From: JAEYFP01 sp964566545
GTDB lineage: Bacteria > Bacillota > Clostridia > Lachnospirales > Lachnospiraceae
Length of the DNA: 45,246 bases
Assembly (NCBI GenBank): GCA_964566545.1
Contig: CAZMIX010000015.1
Location: 1-45,246, forward strand
Direction: 5' to 3'
Both the position numbers and the translations under genes were made by a program. The notes beneath the pieces are model-generated. The model did no database searches. It saw only the letters and a program-made list of their open reading frames with translations, and was not told the origin of the DNA. This document shows positions 16,100-23,558 of the stretch, piece by piece; position 1 is the first letter of the stretch; the number at the start of each line of letters is the position of its first letter.

Positions 16100-16128
16100 T
16101 TGAAAAACAATGAGATTAGTGTTATACT
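16100..16128 (+). promoter_or_regulatory. Sigma-A promoter of the RpiB-family gene
   Basis: TTGAAA (16100-16105), 17-base spacer, TATACT (16123-16128), about 60 bases before the ATG at 16188. The rest of the 16013-16187 gap shows nothing else. Confidence 0.75.
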
Positions 16129-16187
16129 TTTGATAAATAAATTCCGCGTTCATGAACCACTTAAAATCACAACGAGGATAACAGCAT

Positions 16188-16820
16188 ATGAAGATAGGAA
16201 TTATACAAGCCAGTACCCAGAAAGAAAAAAACAAAATTTTAGAGGAAAGTGTTAAATTGGCTGCTACGAATCACGATTTCGAAGTGATTAATTTGGGAAT
16301 ATCCGGAGACGACAGCCGGACATTTTCATACATCCAAATCGCGTTATGCATCAGTTTACTATTAGAAAGCAATGCCGTTGACTTCGTAGTAACTGGTTGT
16401 TCCTCGGGGCAGGGAATGATGCTGGCTTGTAACAGTTTCCCAGGAGTTTTATGCGGGTATGTGGAAAATGTGACCGATGCTTATTTATTCGGAAGGATCA
16501 ACGGTGGAAATACCGTCTCGTATCCACTCGGATCAGGCTTCGGCTGGGCAGCCGAAATTAATTTGGATGCTACAATGAAGGCACTGTTTCAAGAACCAAT
16601 GGGTATCGGCTACCCCAAAGAAGAGGCCGAACGTAAAAAACGGGATACTGCATTGCTAAAAAATATCCAACAGATAAGTAAAAAAACGATCACGGAAGTG
16701 CTTCCTCTCCTTGATTCTGATTTTGTAAAGAGCACCTTGCAGTATGAGGTTGTATATGACTATATTATAGAGCATGGTACGAATTGTACGCTAAAATTAT
16801 TGATGAGTGAACTGAGGTGA
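16188..16820 (+). CDS. RpiB/LacA/LacB-family sugar-phosphate isomerase
   Basis: A 210-residue protein with the RpiB/LacAB fold signature: MKIGIIQASTQ at the N-terminus, the VTGCSSGQGMMLACN active-site loop with Cys71 where ribose-5-phosphate isomerase B has its catalytic cysteine, and PGVLCGYV. It is longer than classic RpiB (about 150 residues), with a C-terminal helical extension from about residue 150. Family members isomerise aldose and ketose phosphates; this longer subgroup is common in gut Firmicutes and its substrate is not fixed. It stands alone between asnB and a small membrane protein, with its own strong promoter. Confidence 0.82.
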   Translation: MKIGIIQASTQKEKNKILEESVKLAATNHDFEVINLGISGDDSRTFSYIQIALCISLLLESNAVDFVVTGCSSGQGMMLACNSFPGVLCGYVENVTDAYLFGRINGGNTVSYPLGSGFGWAAEINLDATMKALFQEPMGIGYPKEEAERKKRDTALLKNIQQISKKTITEVLPLLDSDFVKSTLQYEVVYDYIIEHGTNCTLKLLMSELR

Positions 16821-16829
16821 ATTCATCTG

Positions 16830-16858
16830 TTGCTTTTGTGTATAAACTGTGATATAAA
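16830..16858 (+). promoter_or_regulatory. Probable promoter of the small membrane protein
   Basis: TTGCTT (16830-16835), 17-base spacer, TATAAA (16853-16858), about 80 bases before ATG 16941. Confidence 0.5.
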
Positions 16859-16940
16859 TAAGCCAAAGATAAGTATCTCATTTTACACATCTCGTATTCA
16901 ACATGCTGCAAACAATAACCTTTTTAGGCAAGGAGAACTT

Positions 16941-17180
16941 ATGAAACGAATATTAGCACTGATCGGGGTCGGTCTGCTCGTTCTGTTGTATTTATTAACA
17001 CTTATTTTTGCATTGATAAAAAGTCCGGAAGCGGCATATTGGTTTCGGGCATCGCTTGTGGCAACAGTCATCATTCCCTGTCTGATCTATGCCTATCAAC
17101 TTATTTACCGTGTCCTAAATCAACGCGGCGAAAAACCGGCAGAGGAAGATGTTCCAAAGCAAGAAAAAAAAGAGGATTAA
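16941..17180 (+). CDS. Small two-span membrane protein
   Basis: A 79-residue protein with two hydrophobic segments (about 5-26 and 36-56) and a charged tail ending KQEKKED. AAGGAG lies directly before ATG 16941, and the in-frame extension upstream has no ribosome binding site, so I use this start. No family recognised; similar short proteins are widespread in Lachnospiraceae. Its last codons lie inside the terminator palindrome, and it overlaps the converging UDP-xylose synthase gene by four bases. Confidence 0.75.
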   Translation: MKRILALIGVGLLVLLYLLTLIFALIKSPEAAYWFRASLVATVIIPCLIYAYQLIYRVLNQRGEKPAEEDVPKQEKKED

Positions 17181-17194
17181 TAATCCTCTTTTTT
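17166..17194. terminator. Perfect bidirectional terminator inside both converging coding ends
   Basis: AAAAAAGAGGATTA (17166-17179), one base, TAATCCTCTTTTTT (17181-17194): a perfect 14-bp inverted repeat with A- and T-runs that suit termination in both directions. The stop codons of both converging genes lie in its centre. Confidence 0.92.
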
Positions 17195-18148
17195 GCTCAA
17201 ACGCTGATCGTTATTTTCTATTAACTCCCGAAAATAAGAAATTGTCTTTACAAGCCCTTCCTCAAGTGGAATCGAAGGCTCCCAGCCGAGCTCTTTTTTA
17301 GCAAGATCAATGACGGGCTTTCTTTGCAGCGGATCATCCTGCGGCAGCGACTGGAACACGATCTGAGACGCACTTCCCGTCAGCTTAATCACCTTTTCTG
17401 CGAGCTGTCTGATTGTGAATTCTCCCGGATTCCCGATGTTAACAGGTCCTGTGAACCCCTTCCTGCTGTTCATCAATCGAATCATACCTTCAATCAAATC
17501 GTCCACATAACAGAAGCTCCTCGTCTGGCTTCCATCGCCGTAAATTGTAATATCCTCATTTTGTAAAGCCTGCATGACAAAATTGGAAACGACGCGCCCG
17601 TCATTCGGGTGCATCCTTGGTCCGTATGTATTAAAAATACGCATGACTTTGATATCGACATTATGCTGCCTGTGATAATCAAAGAACAGCGTCTCCGCAA
17701 CGCGCTTGCCCTCATCATAGCAGGAACGGATGCCGATCGTATTGACGCAGCCGCGATAGGCTTCCGGCTGCGGATGAATCTCCGGATCACCGTAAATCTC
17801 GCTCGTACTCGCCTGCAAAATCCTCGCTTTTGTCCGCTTGGCAAGTCCCAGCATATTCATTGCACCATAAACGCTTGTTTTGGTTGTCTTAATCGGATTA
17901 TATTGGTAATGAATCGGGCTCGCCGGACAGGCAAGGTTGTAAATCTGATCCACCTCCACATACAGCGGCTGGGTCACATCATGTCTGATAAATTCAAAAT
18001 TGGAATTTCCCATTAGGCTCGCAATATTTTCCTTTGCGCCCGTAAAAAGATTATCAACACAAATAACGTCGTTTCCCTCCGCCACAAGACGCTCACATAG
18101 ATGGGATCCTAAAAACCCCGCTCCTCCTGTCACTAATACCCTGTTCAT
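17177..18148 (-). CDS. uxs: UDP-glucuronate decarboxylase (UDP-xylose synthase)
   Basis: Decarboxylates UDP-glucuronate to UDP-xylose using bound NAD. The 323-residue extended short-chain dehydrogenase has TGGAGFLGSHL as the NAD motif, the ACPASPIHYQYNPIKTTKT block that distinguishes Uxs from other sugar epimerases, and catalytic Tyr144 and Lys148 in SCYDEGKR. RTYGPRM-type motif appears as NTYGPRMHPNDGRVVSNF. Soluble, without the membrane helix of animal Uxs. It follows ugd by one base, so the pair turns UDP-glucose into UDP-xylose. No xylosyltransferase gene lies beside it. Confidence 0.93.
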   Translation of the reverse strand: MNRVLVTGGAGFLGSHLCERLVAEGNDVICVDNLFTGAKENIASLMGNSNFEFIRHDVTQPLYVEVDQIYNLACPASPIHYQYNPIKTTKTSVYGAMNMLGLAKRTKARILQASTSEIYGDPEIHPQPEAYRGCVNTIGIRSCYDEGKRVAETLFFDYHRQHNVDIKVMRIFNTYGPRMHPNDGRVVSNFVMQALQNEDITIYGDGSQTRSFCYVDDLIEGMIRLMNSRKGFTGPVNIGNPGEFTIRQLAEKVIKLTGSASQIVFQSLPQDDPLQRKPVIDLAKKELGWEPSIPLEEGLVKTISYFRELIENNDQRLSKKEDY

Positions 18149-18149
18149 T

Positions 18150-19487
18150 CTATTTTTCTCTCTTTCCTACCCCGATTTGATAATATTCAAAGCCTTCTTG
18201 ACGCATCCTCTTTTTGTCGTACTGATTCCTTCCGTCAAAAATAATCGGATTTTTCAGCGCATGTTTCATTTCCTCCATGTCCGGGCTCCTGAATTCCTTC
18301 CACTCCGTCACGAGAATGAGAGCGTCCGCTCCCTTTAACGCTTCGTATTTGCTTTCCGCATAAAAAACCCGCTCATTATCTTTTAAATAGCAACGTTTTG
18401 CCTCATCCATTGCCTTAGGATCATAGGCTACAATACGCGCCCCGTGCGCAGTCAGCTCATTGATGATCGTAATCGCTGCCGACTCACGCATATCATCCGT
18501 ATCCGGCTTAAAGGAAAGTCCCCATACCGCAAACGTAAAGCCGGTCAGATCCTCTCCGAAGCGCTTTGCAACCTTTTCGGGAACCACAAACTTCTGGCGC
18601 TTATTCACCGCCTCCACCGATTCCAAAAGCTGCGGCTCATAGCCGTACTGATGACTTGTCCTGATCAGAGCCTGCACATCTTTCGGGAAACAGCTTCCAC
18701 CGTATCCGCAGCCCGCATAAATAAAATGGTAACCGATACGCTGATCGCTTCCGATCCCACGGCGCACCTTATTGACATCTGCGCCTACCATATCGCAAAT
18801 ATTTGATATTTCATTCATAAAAGAAATTTTAGTCGCCAGCATCGCATTTGCCGTATATTTCGTCATTTCCGCACTCGCAATGTCCATAATAATAAAGTTC
18901 TCCGTATTACGGATATAGGGCAAATAAAGCTCCTGCATCACCTCTGCTGCCTTCGAGTTGCTTACACCGATAACAACCCGATCCGGCCGCATACAATCTG
19001 CGACAGCAGTTCCCTCTTTTAAAAATTCGGGATTGGAAATAATATCAAAGGTCAAGTCACTTTGACGTCTTTTTAATTCGGCCTGAATCGCTTCCCTTAC
19101 CTTTTTTGCTGTTCCGACCGGCACCGTTGATTTATCTACAACGTACATATGATGCTCCATAAACCGGCCAATACTGCTTGCGACCTCCAGCACATATTGC
19201 AAATCCGCGCTGCCATCCTCCCCCATCGGGGTACCTACTGCGATAAAACAGATATCCGCATATTTTAACGCTTCTTCAATCTTTATCGTAAATTTTAAAT
19301 GACCGTGTGCATAATTGCGCTTTACCATTTCCTCAAGCCCCGGCTCGTAAATTGGAATTATGCCATTTTTTAGGCGCTCAATCTTCCTTTCATCTACGTC
19401 CACACACCAAACATCATTTCCCATATCTGAAAAACATGTTCCTGTTACCAATCCGACATAGCCGGTACCTACAACCGCTACCTTCAT
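18150..19487 (-). CDS. ugd: UDP-glucose 6-dehydrogenase
   Basis: Oxidises UDP-glucose to UDP-glucuronate with two NAD. 445 residues: the N-terminal Rossmann motif VVGTGYVGLVTGTCFSDMG, DKSTVPVGT, and the catalytic Cys266 in GYGGSCFPKD; the C-terminal part has AVWGLSFKPDTDDMRESA. Complete. First gene of the UDP-xylose unit, behind the promoter at 19551-19579. UDP-glucuronate may also feed other polysaccharide routes. Confidence 0.95.
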   Translation of the reverse strand: MKVAVVGTGYVGLVTGTCFSDMGNDVWCVDVDERKIERLKNGIIPIYEPGLEEMVKRNYAHGHLKFTIKIEEALKYADICFIAVGTPMGEDGSADLQYVLEVASSIGRFMEHHMYVVDKSTVPVGTAKKVREAIQAELKRRQSDLTFDIISNPEFLKEGTAVADCMRPDRVVIGVSNSKAAEVMQELYLPYIRNTENFIIMDIASAEMTKYTANAMLATKISFMNEISNICDMVGADVNKVRRGIGSDQRIGYHFIYAGCGYGGSCFPKDVQALIRTSHQYGYEPQLLESVEAVNKRQKFVVPEKVAKRFGEDLTGFTFAVWGLSFKPDTDDMRESAAITIINELTAHGARIVAYDPKAMDEAKRCYLKDNERVFYAESKYEALKGADALILVTEWKEFRSPDMEEMKHALKNPIIFDGRNQYDKKRMRQEGFEYYQIGVGKREK

Positions 19488-19550
19488 CTACTTGTCCTCT
19501 TTTCAAATCGTTATTCATTCTGTTTTCAGGAATAAATTCTTCCGTTTTCA

Positions 19551-19579
19551 AGTATACCAAAATACACCATAATAGACAA
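19551..19579 (-). promoter_or_regulatory. Promoter of ugd-uxs
   Basis: Minus-strand TTGTCT (19574-19579), 17-base spacer, TATACT (19551-19556), about 60 bases before the ugd ATG. Confidence 0.7.
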
Positions 19580-19586
19580 GACCTGT

Positions 19587-20729
19587 TCACTTTCTGTTTA
19601 CCCGCTGAGTCTTCTTTGCAGCACTCCTTCTGTATAAACATAGGCACAGCCATAGAAACAACAGCATCAGCAAAGCGCCGCTGCCGTCAATTAACACGTC
19701 AGCAGGGCTGCCGTTTCGCCCCCTTACGCCAGTCTGATACCATTCGTCAAGCGATGCGATGAACAGCACAAACAACTCTGTCACGACAAAAGTCCAGCCG
19801 GCCTTTAGTCTGCGGCAATATAAAAACACCGATACACTTAGTGCAAGCAGTGCATATTCCGTCATATGCGCCCCTTTTCGCACGTAAAGCTCATAGCCGT
19901 CGGCCGTCGCAGCCACTTCTTCAAAGGTCATATCAAGCGTAAACACACGATTAATAACGCGCACTATTTTTTCCGTTACAATGCCGCTTAAATTGGCGGA
20001 CATCTCTCCTTTATCCGACGAAAATCCGAAAATAATCAGGAGCATGATGACCATTGGCAGAAGCTGGATCCCAAGCAGGGCAGCTCTACTAAAAAAGCGG
20101 CTCCACGTATTGTCATACCCTGTTGGATGTGCCGTAAGATGCAGCAGTGTTTCCTCTCTCGCACGTCTTTTGACCGCAAGCAGACTGTAATAAAACAATG
20201 CAAATATAAGATAACCCACCCAAGCGCCCGTCGTATTCAATAGAATATCATCCAGCTCAAAATAGCCACGTGCTGAAATCAGTTGCGTGAGCTCTATCAG
20301 CATACTCGTAATAAAGGCCATCAGCACGAGACTCCACCACTGTCTGAAAAATCTCCACAGCACTGGCAAAATAACTCCAAATGGCAGAAACAGCAATATA
20401 TTTTCCACAGCATTCAGCACAAGCCTGCCGTTTCTGATTAGGGTGCTGAACAACACGAGATTACAATATCCCGTACTGCTGCCCGCCTCTCTTCCTGAAA
20501 GAGTTAGTGAAATCAAATACGAAAAATAAATACTGAACACCGTAAAAACGCAGATCCGAAGGCATACGAACCAAAACGGCCATCCACTTCTTTCCTTCCG
20601 CCTTCTGATCACATTTGCAAAAAAAGAGTAAACCGTATAAAAAGCGGCACCTGCCATCCCGAACAATAACGCCTGCTCAACATACACCCGAAACGCTCCC
20701 CAAATATCCTTCAAAGCCGCTAACAGCAT
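19587..20729 (-). CDS. Tandem VanZ-domain membrane protein
   Basis: A 380-residue integral membrane protein with about eight spans and two VanZ-like units. The first (about residues 60-190) holds ENILLFLPFGVILPVL and ELTQLISARGYFELDDILLNTTGAWVG; the second (about 225-365) holds RKGAHMTEYALLAL and SLDEWYQTGVRGRNGSPADVLIDGSGA. Each unit shows the conserved glutamine/glutamate-glycine-aspartate core of the family. Single VanZ proteins give weak teicoplanin resistance, while most chromosomal ones have no known role. Double units in one chain are less common. It lies upstream of ugd on the same strand, separated by the ugd promoter. Confidence 0.85.
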   Translation of the reverse strand: MLLAALKDIWGAFRVYVEQALLFGMAGAAFYTVYSFFANVIRRRKERSGWPFWFVCLRICVFTVFSIYFSYLISLTLSGREAGSSTGYCNLVLFSTLIRNGRLVLNAVENILLFLPFGVILPVLWRFFRQWWSLVLMAFITSMLIELTQLISARGYFELDDILLNTTGAWVGYLIFALFYYSLLAVKRRAREETLLHLTAHPTGYDNTWSRFFSRAALLGIQLLPMVIMLLIIFGFSSDKGEMSANLSGIVTEKIVRVINRVFTLDMTFEEVAATADGYELYVRKGAHMTEYALLALSVSVFLYCRRLKAGWTFVVTELFVLFIASLDEWYQTGVRGRNGSPADVLIDGSGALLMLLFLWLCLCLYRRSAAKKTQRVNRK

Positions 20730-20874
20730 AGTCTTCTCCTAAATTGTAATAAAATCAACTGCCGCACTATCCCTTTTGATTACTATTGTTTCCACATCGA
20801 CCTATTAATAATACTCCTTTGGCATTTTCCGCGCAATCGATGTCTTCCTTTTTGTTTACCGTAAATAACAAACA

Positions 20875-20895
20875 GAGCCGGTATTCAACCGGCTC
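20875..20895 (-). terminator. Terminator-like hairpin after the GGDEF gene
   Basis: GAGCCGGT, loop of five, ACCGGCTC: a perfect 8-bp stem seven bases beyond the stop codon. On the minus strand it is followed by TGTTTGTTATTT, moderately U-rich. Confidence 0.75.
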
Positions 20896-20901
20896 CGAAT
20901 T

Positions 20902-22812
20902 TTAAACGCGCTGGCGTTTCTTGATCTTTTTTACCTCATACATTCTGCGGTCTGCCTCCTCAATTGCTTCCTCAAGATCGGACCTATGTTCCGGCTTTGT
21001 GAGATAAATACCAATGCTGGCAGACATCTGATAGGGTTTCCTGTGATTCTCATTATAATCTTTTATCTCTTTAAGAATTCTGTTCCGGTACTCCTCCGCC
21101 TTTTCCTCAGAAACATGCGAAGCCAGCATAACAAATTCGTCGCCGCCGTAGCGCATCACAATTTCCCCATGATGCTTACAACGCTTCAAAATACTTGATA
21201 TCGCTTTGATGAAGCGATCGCCCTCATCGTGTCCATATGTATCATTGACTTGCTTTAAGTTGTCTACATCCAAAAACAGGATCATCGCACACTGTTTTTT
21301 CCGAATGCATTCCTGCCATACATAGCCGCCATATTTGTTGAAGCCGGCACGGTTGTAAAGCCCCGTTAAATTATCATAAATCCAAATAGAGTTTAGCTTT
21401 TCAATCATAGAACGAAGTAAATACTGCTCCCGGATTGTCTCAATCGCATTGCCGATGTTCATCGTCCATGTATAAAAAAGCTGGTTTTCAAACGGAAACG
21501 CACTATTTCCAATAATACAATAACCAAAGCAGCGGTCACGATAATGCATTGGAGACACCGTGTAAAAATTTCTGCCAATCTGATTTTCTTTTAAATCCCT
21601 CAGCAGTGTTCTAAGATCAATTTTGCAGTGCTCAATGAATTCGTTATTTGCATAACCGAACACAAGCTCGCAATCCTCACCAAAGCCCTCACGAAGATAA
21701 TTGTCACTTTTATCGGACAGCTCGTATTGATTAACATCCTTATGATATCCTTCCCATTCTCTGCACAACAGCAGATAAAAGCTTTCACAGCCAATGTGCT
21801 GTACATATTTTTTCATCGCTTCCTTCAGGCCGTCAAGTGTCTCCACTGTTGTCAGATCAATCGCCATTTCACGTGTTTCCTGCATAAAGCGCTCGGTATT
21901 TTCTTCCTTTTGGAAATGGCTCTTTCGAAACTTTATATTATCAATGATATCCCCGCAGCAGCAGCCACAGCTTTCCCGCTTTATAAGCCGGGTTTCCATA
22001 ATGGAGGCGTTGCCCTTCTCACCCTCCTGCAAGCCCTCAATCAGCTTCAGACAAGCGGAGTAGCCCGATTTATATTGCTCTCTGGCCACACTCGTCAGAC
22101 GCGGTTCAAAATAACGGGCAGAGGTCTCGTCGTCAAAGCCGGATACGGCAATCTGCTCCGGCACAAGGATCCCTTTTTTTTGCAGATAAACAAACACACC
22201 AAATGCCATGACGTCATTGGTGGAAATAATCGCATCCGGCAATTCCGGCTCCATCTCAAGAAAATACTGCGCTGCCGCTTTTCCGCTTTCCTTCAGGTAA
22301 TCTCCTATAAAAACTCGTCTTTCCTCCACAGGAATTCCGTTCTCGGCAAGCACCTCCCGATAGGCTGTCAAACGAACGCACGCCTCTACATTGTCAAGCG
22401 GCCCTGTGATAAAATTGATTCTCCGAAAACCATGATCTACGACAAAATGGCTCACTACCTCCTTCATCGCTTTTTTATTGTCAATCAAGACATTATACAT
22501 GTCAGGGCGGTAGTATTCCAGGCTCACGGCCGGCGTGCCGGATTTTACAATTTGATCGGCAAGCTCAGAAAGCACCTCTCCGGAACCAATTGTGCTATTG
22601 ATCAAAATCACACCGTCAAATTCAGAAAAATCGGGTAGCTTGAAAATATTGTATTCTCCCACATCATGGAGAATTGACTTTTCATAACGCCGCTCGCACG
22701 TGAAAAAGAATACGTTACAGTTGTTCGCCGTCACGCAGTCCCTAATCCCCTCCGTCAATTCTGTAATTGTACCGATCGTAAGTCCAGCCACAAGCACTGC
22801 AATATTTTTCAT
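20902..22812 (-). CDS. LacI/periplasmic-binding-type sensor fused to diguanylate cyclase
   Basis: A 636-residue cytoplasmic protein. Residues 1-285 form a LacI-family sugar-binding fold (MKNIAVLVAGL..., DAIISTNDVMAFGVFVYLQKKG, ISGFDDE-like AVSGFDDETSARYF) but lack both the DNA-binding helix-turn-helix and a signal peptide. A cysteine cluster CGCCCG follows at about 280. Residues 300-470 look like a GAF-type linker, and about 475-636 form a GGDEF domain with the intact motif GGDEF at 556-560 and NLTGLYNRAGF at its start. The RxxD product-inhibition site is absent (HHGE in that place). It should make c-di-GMP in response to a small ligand, perhaps a sugar, given the GH3 enzyme two genes upstream on the same strand. 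Confidence 0.88.
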   Translation of the reverse strand: MKNIAVLVAGLTIGTITELTEGIRDCVTANNCNVFFFTCERRYEKSILHDVGEYNIFKLPDFSEFDGVILINSTIGSGEVLSELADQIVKSGTPAVSLEYYRPDMYNVLIDNKKAMKEVVSHFVVDHGFRRINFITGPLDNVEACVRLTAYREVLAENGIPVEERRVFIGDYLKESGKAAAQYFLEMEPELPDAIISTNDVMAFGVFVYLQKKGILVPEQIAVSGFDDETSARYFEPRLTSVAREQYKSGYSACLKLIEGLQEGEKGNASIMETRLIKRESCGCCCGDIIDNIKFRKSHFQKEENTERFMQETREMAIDLTTVETLDGLKEAMKKYVQHIGCESFYLLLCREWEGYHKDVNQYELSDKSDNYLREGFGEDCELVFGYANNEFIEHCKIDLRTLLRDLKENQIGRNFYTVSPMHYRDRCFGYCIIGNSAFPFENQLFYTWTMNIGNAIETIREQYLLRSMIEKLNSIWIYDNLTGLYNRAGFNKYGGYVWQECIRKKQCAMILFLDVDNLKQVNDTYGHDEGDRFIKAISSILKRCKHHGEIVMRYGGDEFVMLASHVSEEKAEEYRNRILKEIKDYNENHRKPYQMSASIGIYLTKPEHRSDLEEAIEEADRRMYEVKKIKKRQRV

Positions 22813-22853
22813 TTTTCCACCCCCTGTAAGAAATGAAAGACTGCCTAATTACC

Positions 22854-23507
22854 TTATTTCTCGGTAGCCTCCAAATAATCTTTGCTGCCAAGCTCATCCC
22901 AAGCGTGTTTGTCGCCCCGAATGATCTCTTTTGTCTGCATATCTATAGCATAGAAATCCATAATGCCGGTCTGTATGGCATTACCTGTTTCATCTAATAG
23001 TTCTTTGTACTCTACAAACACCTGACACCTTTGATTTTTGGATTCGCCGTTGTAAACCGCGGTAATTCGAATCTGCTGGTCAGGAATATCCCGGATTGTG
23101 TCCTCTCCCGTATAGAGAATACCATAAAAATTGCCCTTTGCATTGTAGGTCGTCATATATTGGTATCCCGCCTTGGCAAACACCTCATCATACAGACATT
23201 TATAGGCTCCCTCCGGCGTCGTCACGTCATTTTCGAGGTTTTCCTTTAATTCACTTTCCAGCCGCTCCTCCTCGTATTCCTGCCTTGCCTTCCTGTCTGC
23301 CTCTTTCAACTGTCCGCTACGGCTCTGTACAAGAAAAATAACACCGGACAGCAGATCCAGCAACAGAATTGCGACCGCCAAAGCCATCTGTAAATAAACG
23401 ACCGTTCTGCGCTTTCCGCTCTGCGCCGTCTCGTCTGCCTTCGCGAGACGCAAGATAGCGGCGGCACATAAAAGTAAGATTACTCCAAAAAAAATCCAAT
23501 ATCCCAT
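22854..23507 (-). CDS. Membrane protein of unknown function
   Basis: A 217-residue protein that I do not recognise. It has two hydrophobic helices (about 2-20 and 36-58), then a charged coiled-coil-like stretch rich in E, K and R (about 63-90) and a soluble C-terminal domain (about 95-215) with several aromatic and acidic residues. The C-terminal part may fold as an NTF2/cystatin-like beta sheet, but no motif proves it. It sits 51 bases downstream of the GH3 gene and 41 bases upstream of the GGDEF sensor gene on the same strand, so the three may share a transcript. Confidence 0.7.
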   Translation of the reverse strand: MGYWIFFGVILLLCAAAILRLAKADETAQSGKRRTVVYLQMALAVAILLLDLLSGVIFLVQSRSGQLKEADRKARQEYEEERLESELKENLENDVTTPEGAYKCLYDEVFAKAGYQYMTTYNAKGNFYGILYTGEDTIRDIPDQQIRITAVYNGESKNQRCQVFVEYKELLDETGNAIQTGIMDFYAIDMQTKEIIRGDKHAWDELGSKDYLEATEK

Positions 23508-23558
23508 AGAATTTCTGTCCTTTCCGGTACACCAATACAGGCATCCAAAACCGCCCGC

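Noticed and set aside
16040..16234. Minus-strand 64-codon frame before the RpiB-family gene
   Set aside because: Overlaps the promoter at 16100-16128 and the start of the isomerase gene, and has no ribosome binding site.
21628..22638. Plus-strand open frame of 336 codons
   Set aside because: Antisense shadow of the LacI-like/GGDEF gene, whose domains are intact; the antisense product has no recognisable motif.
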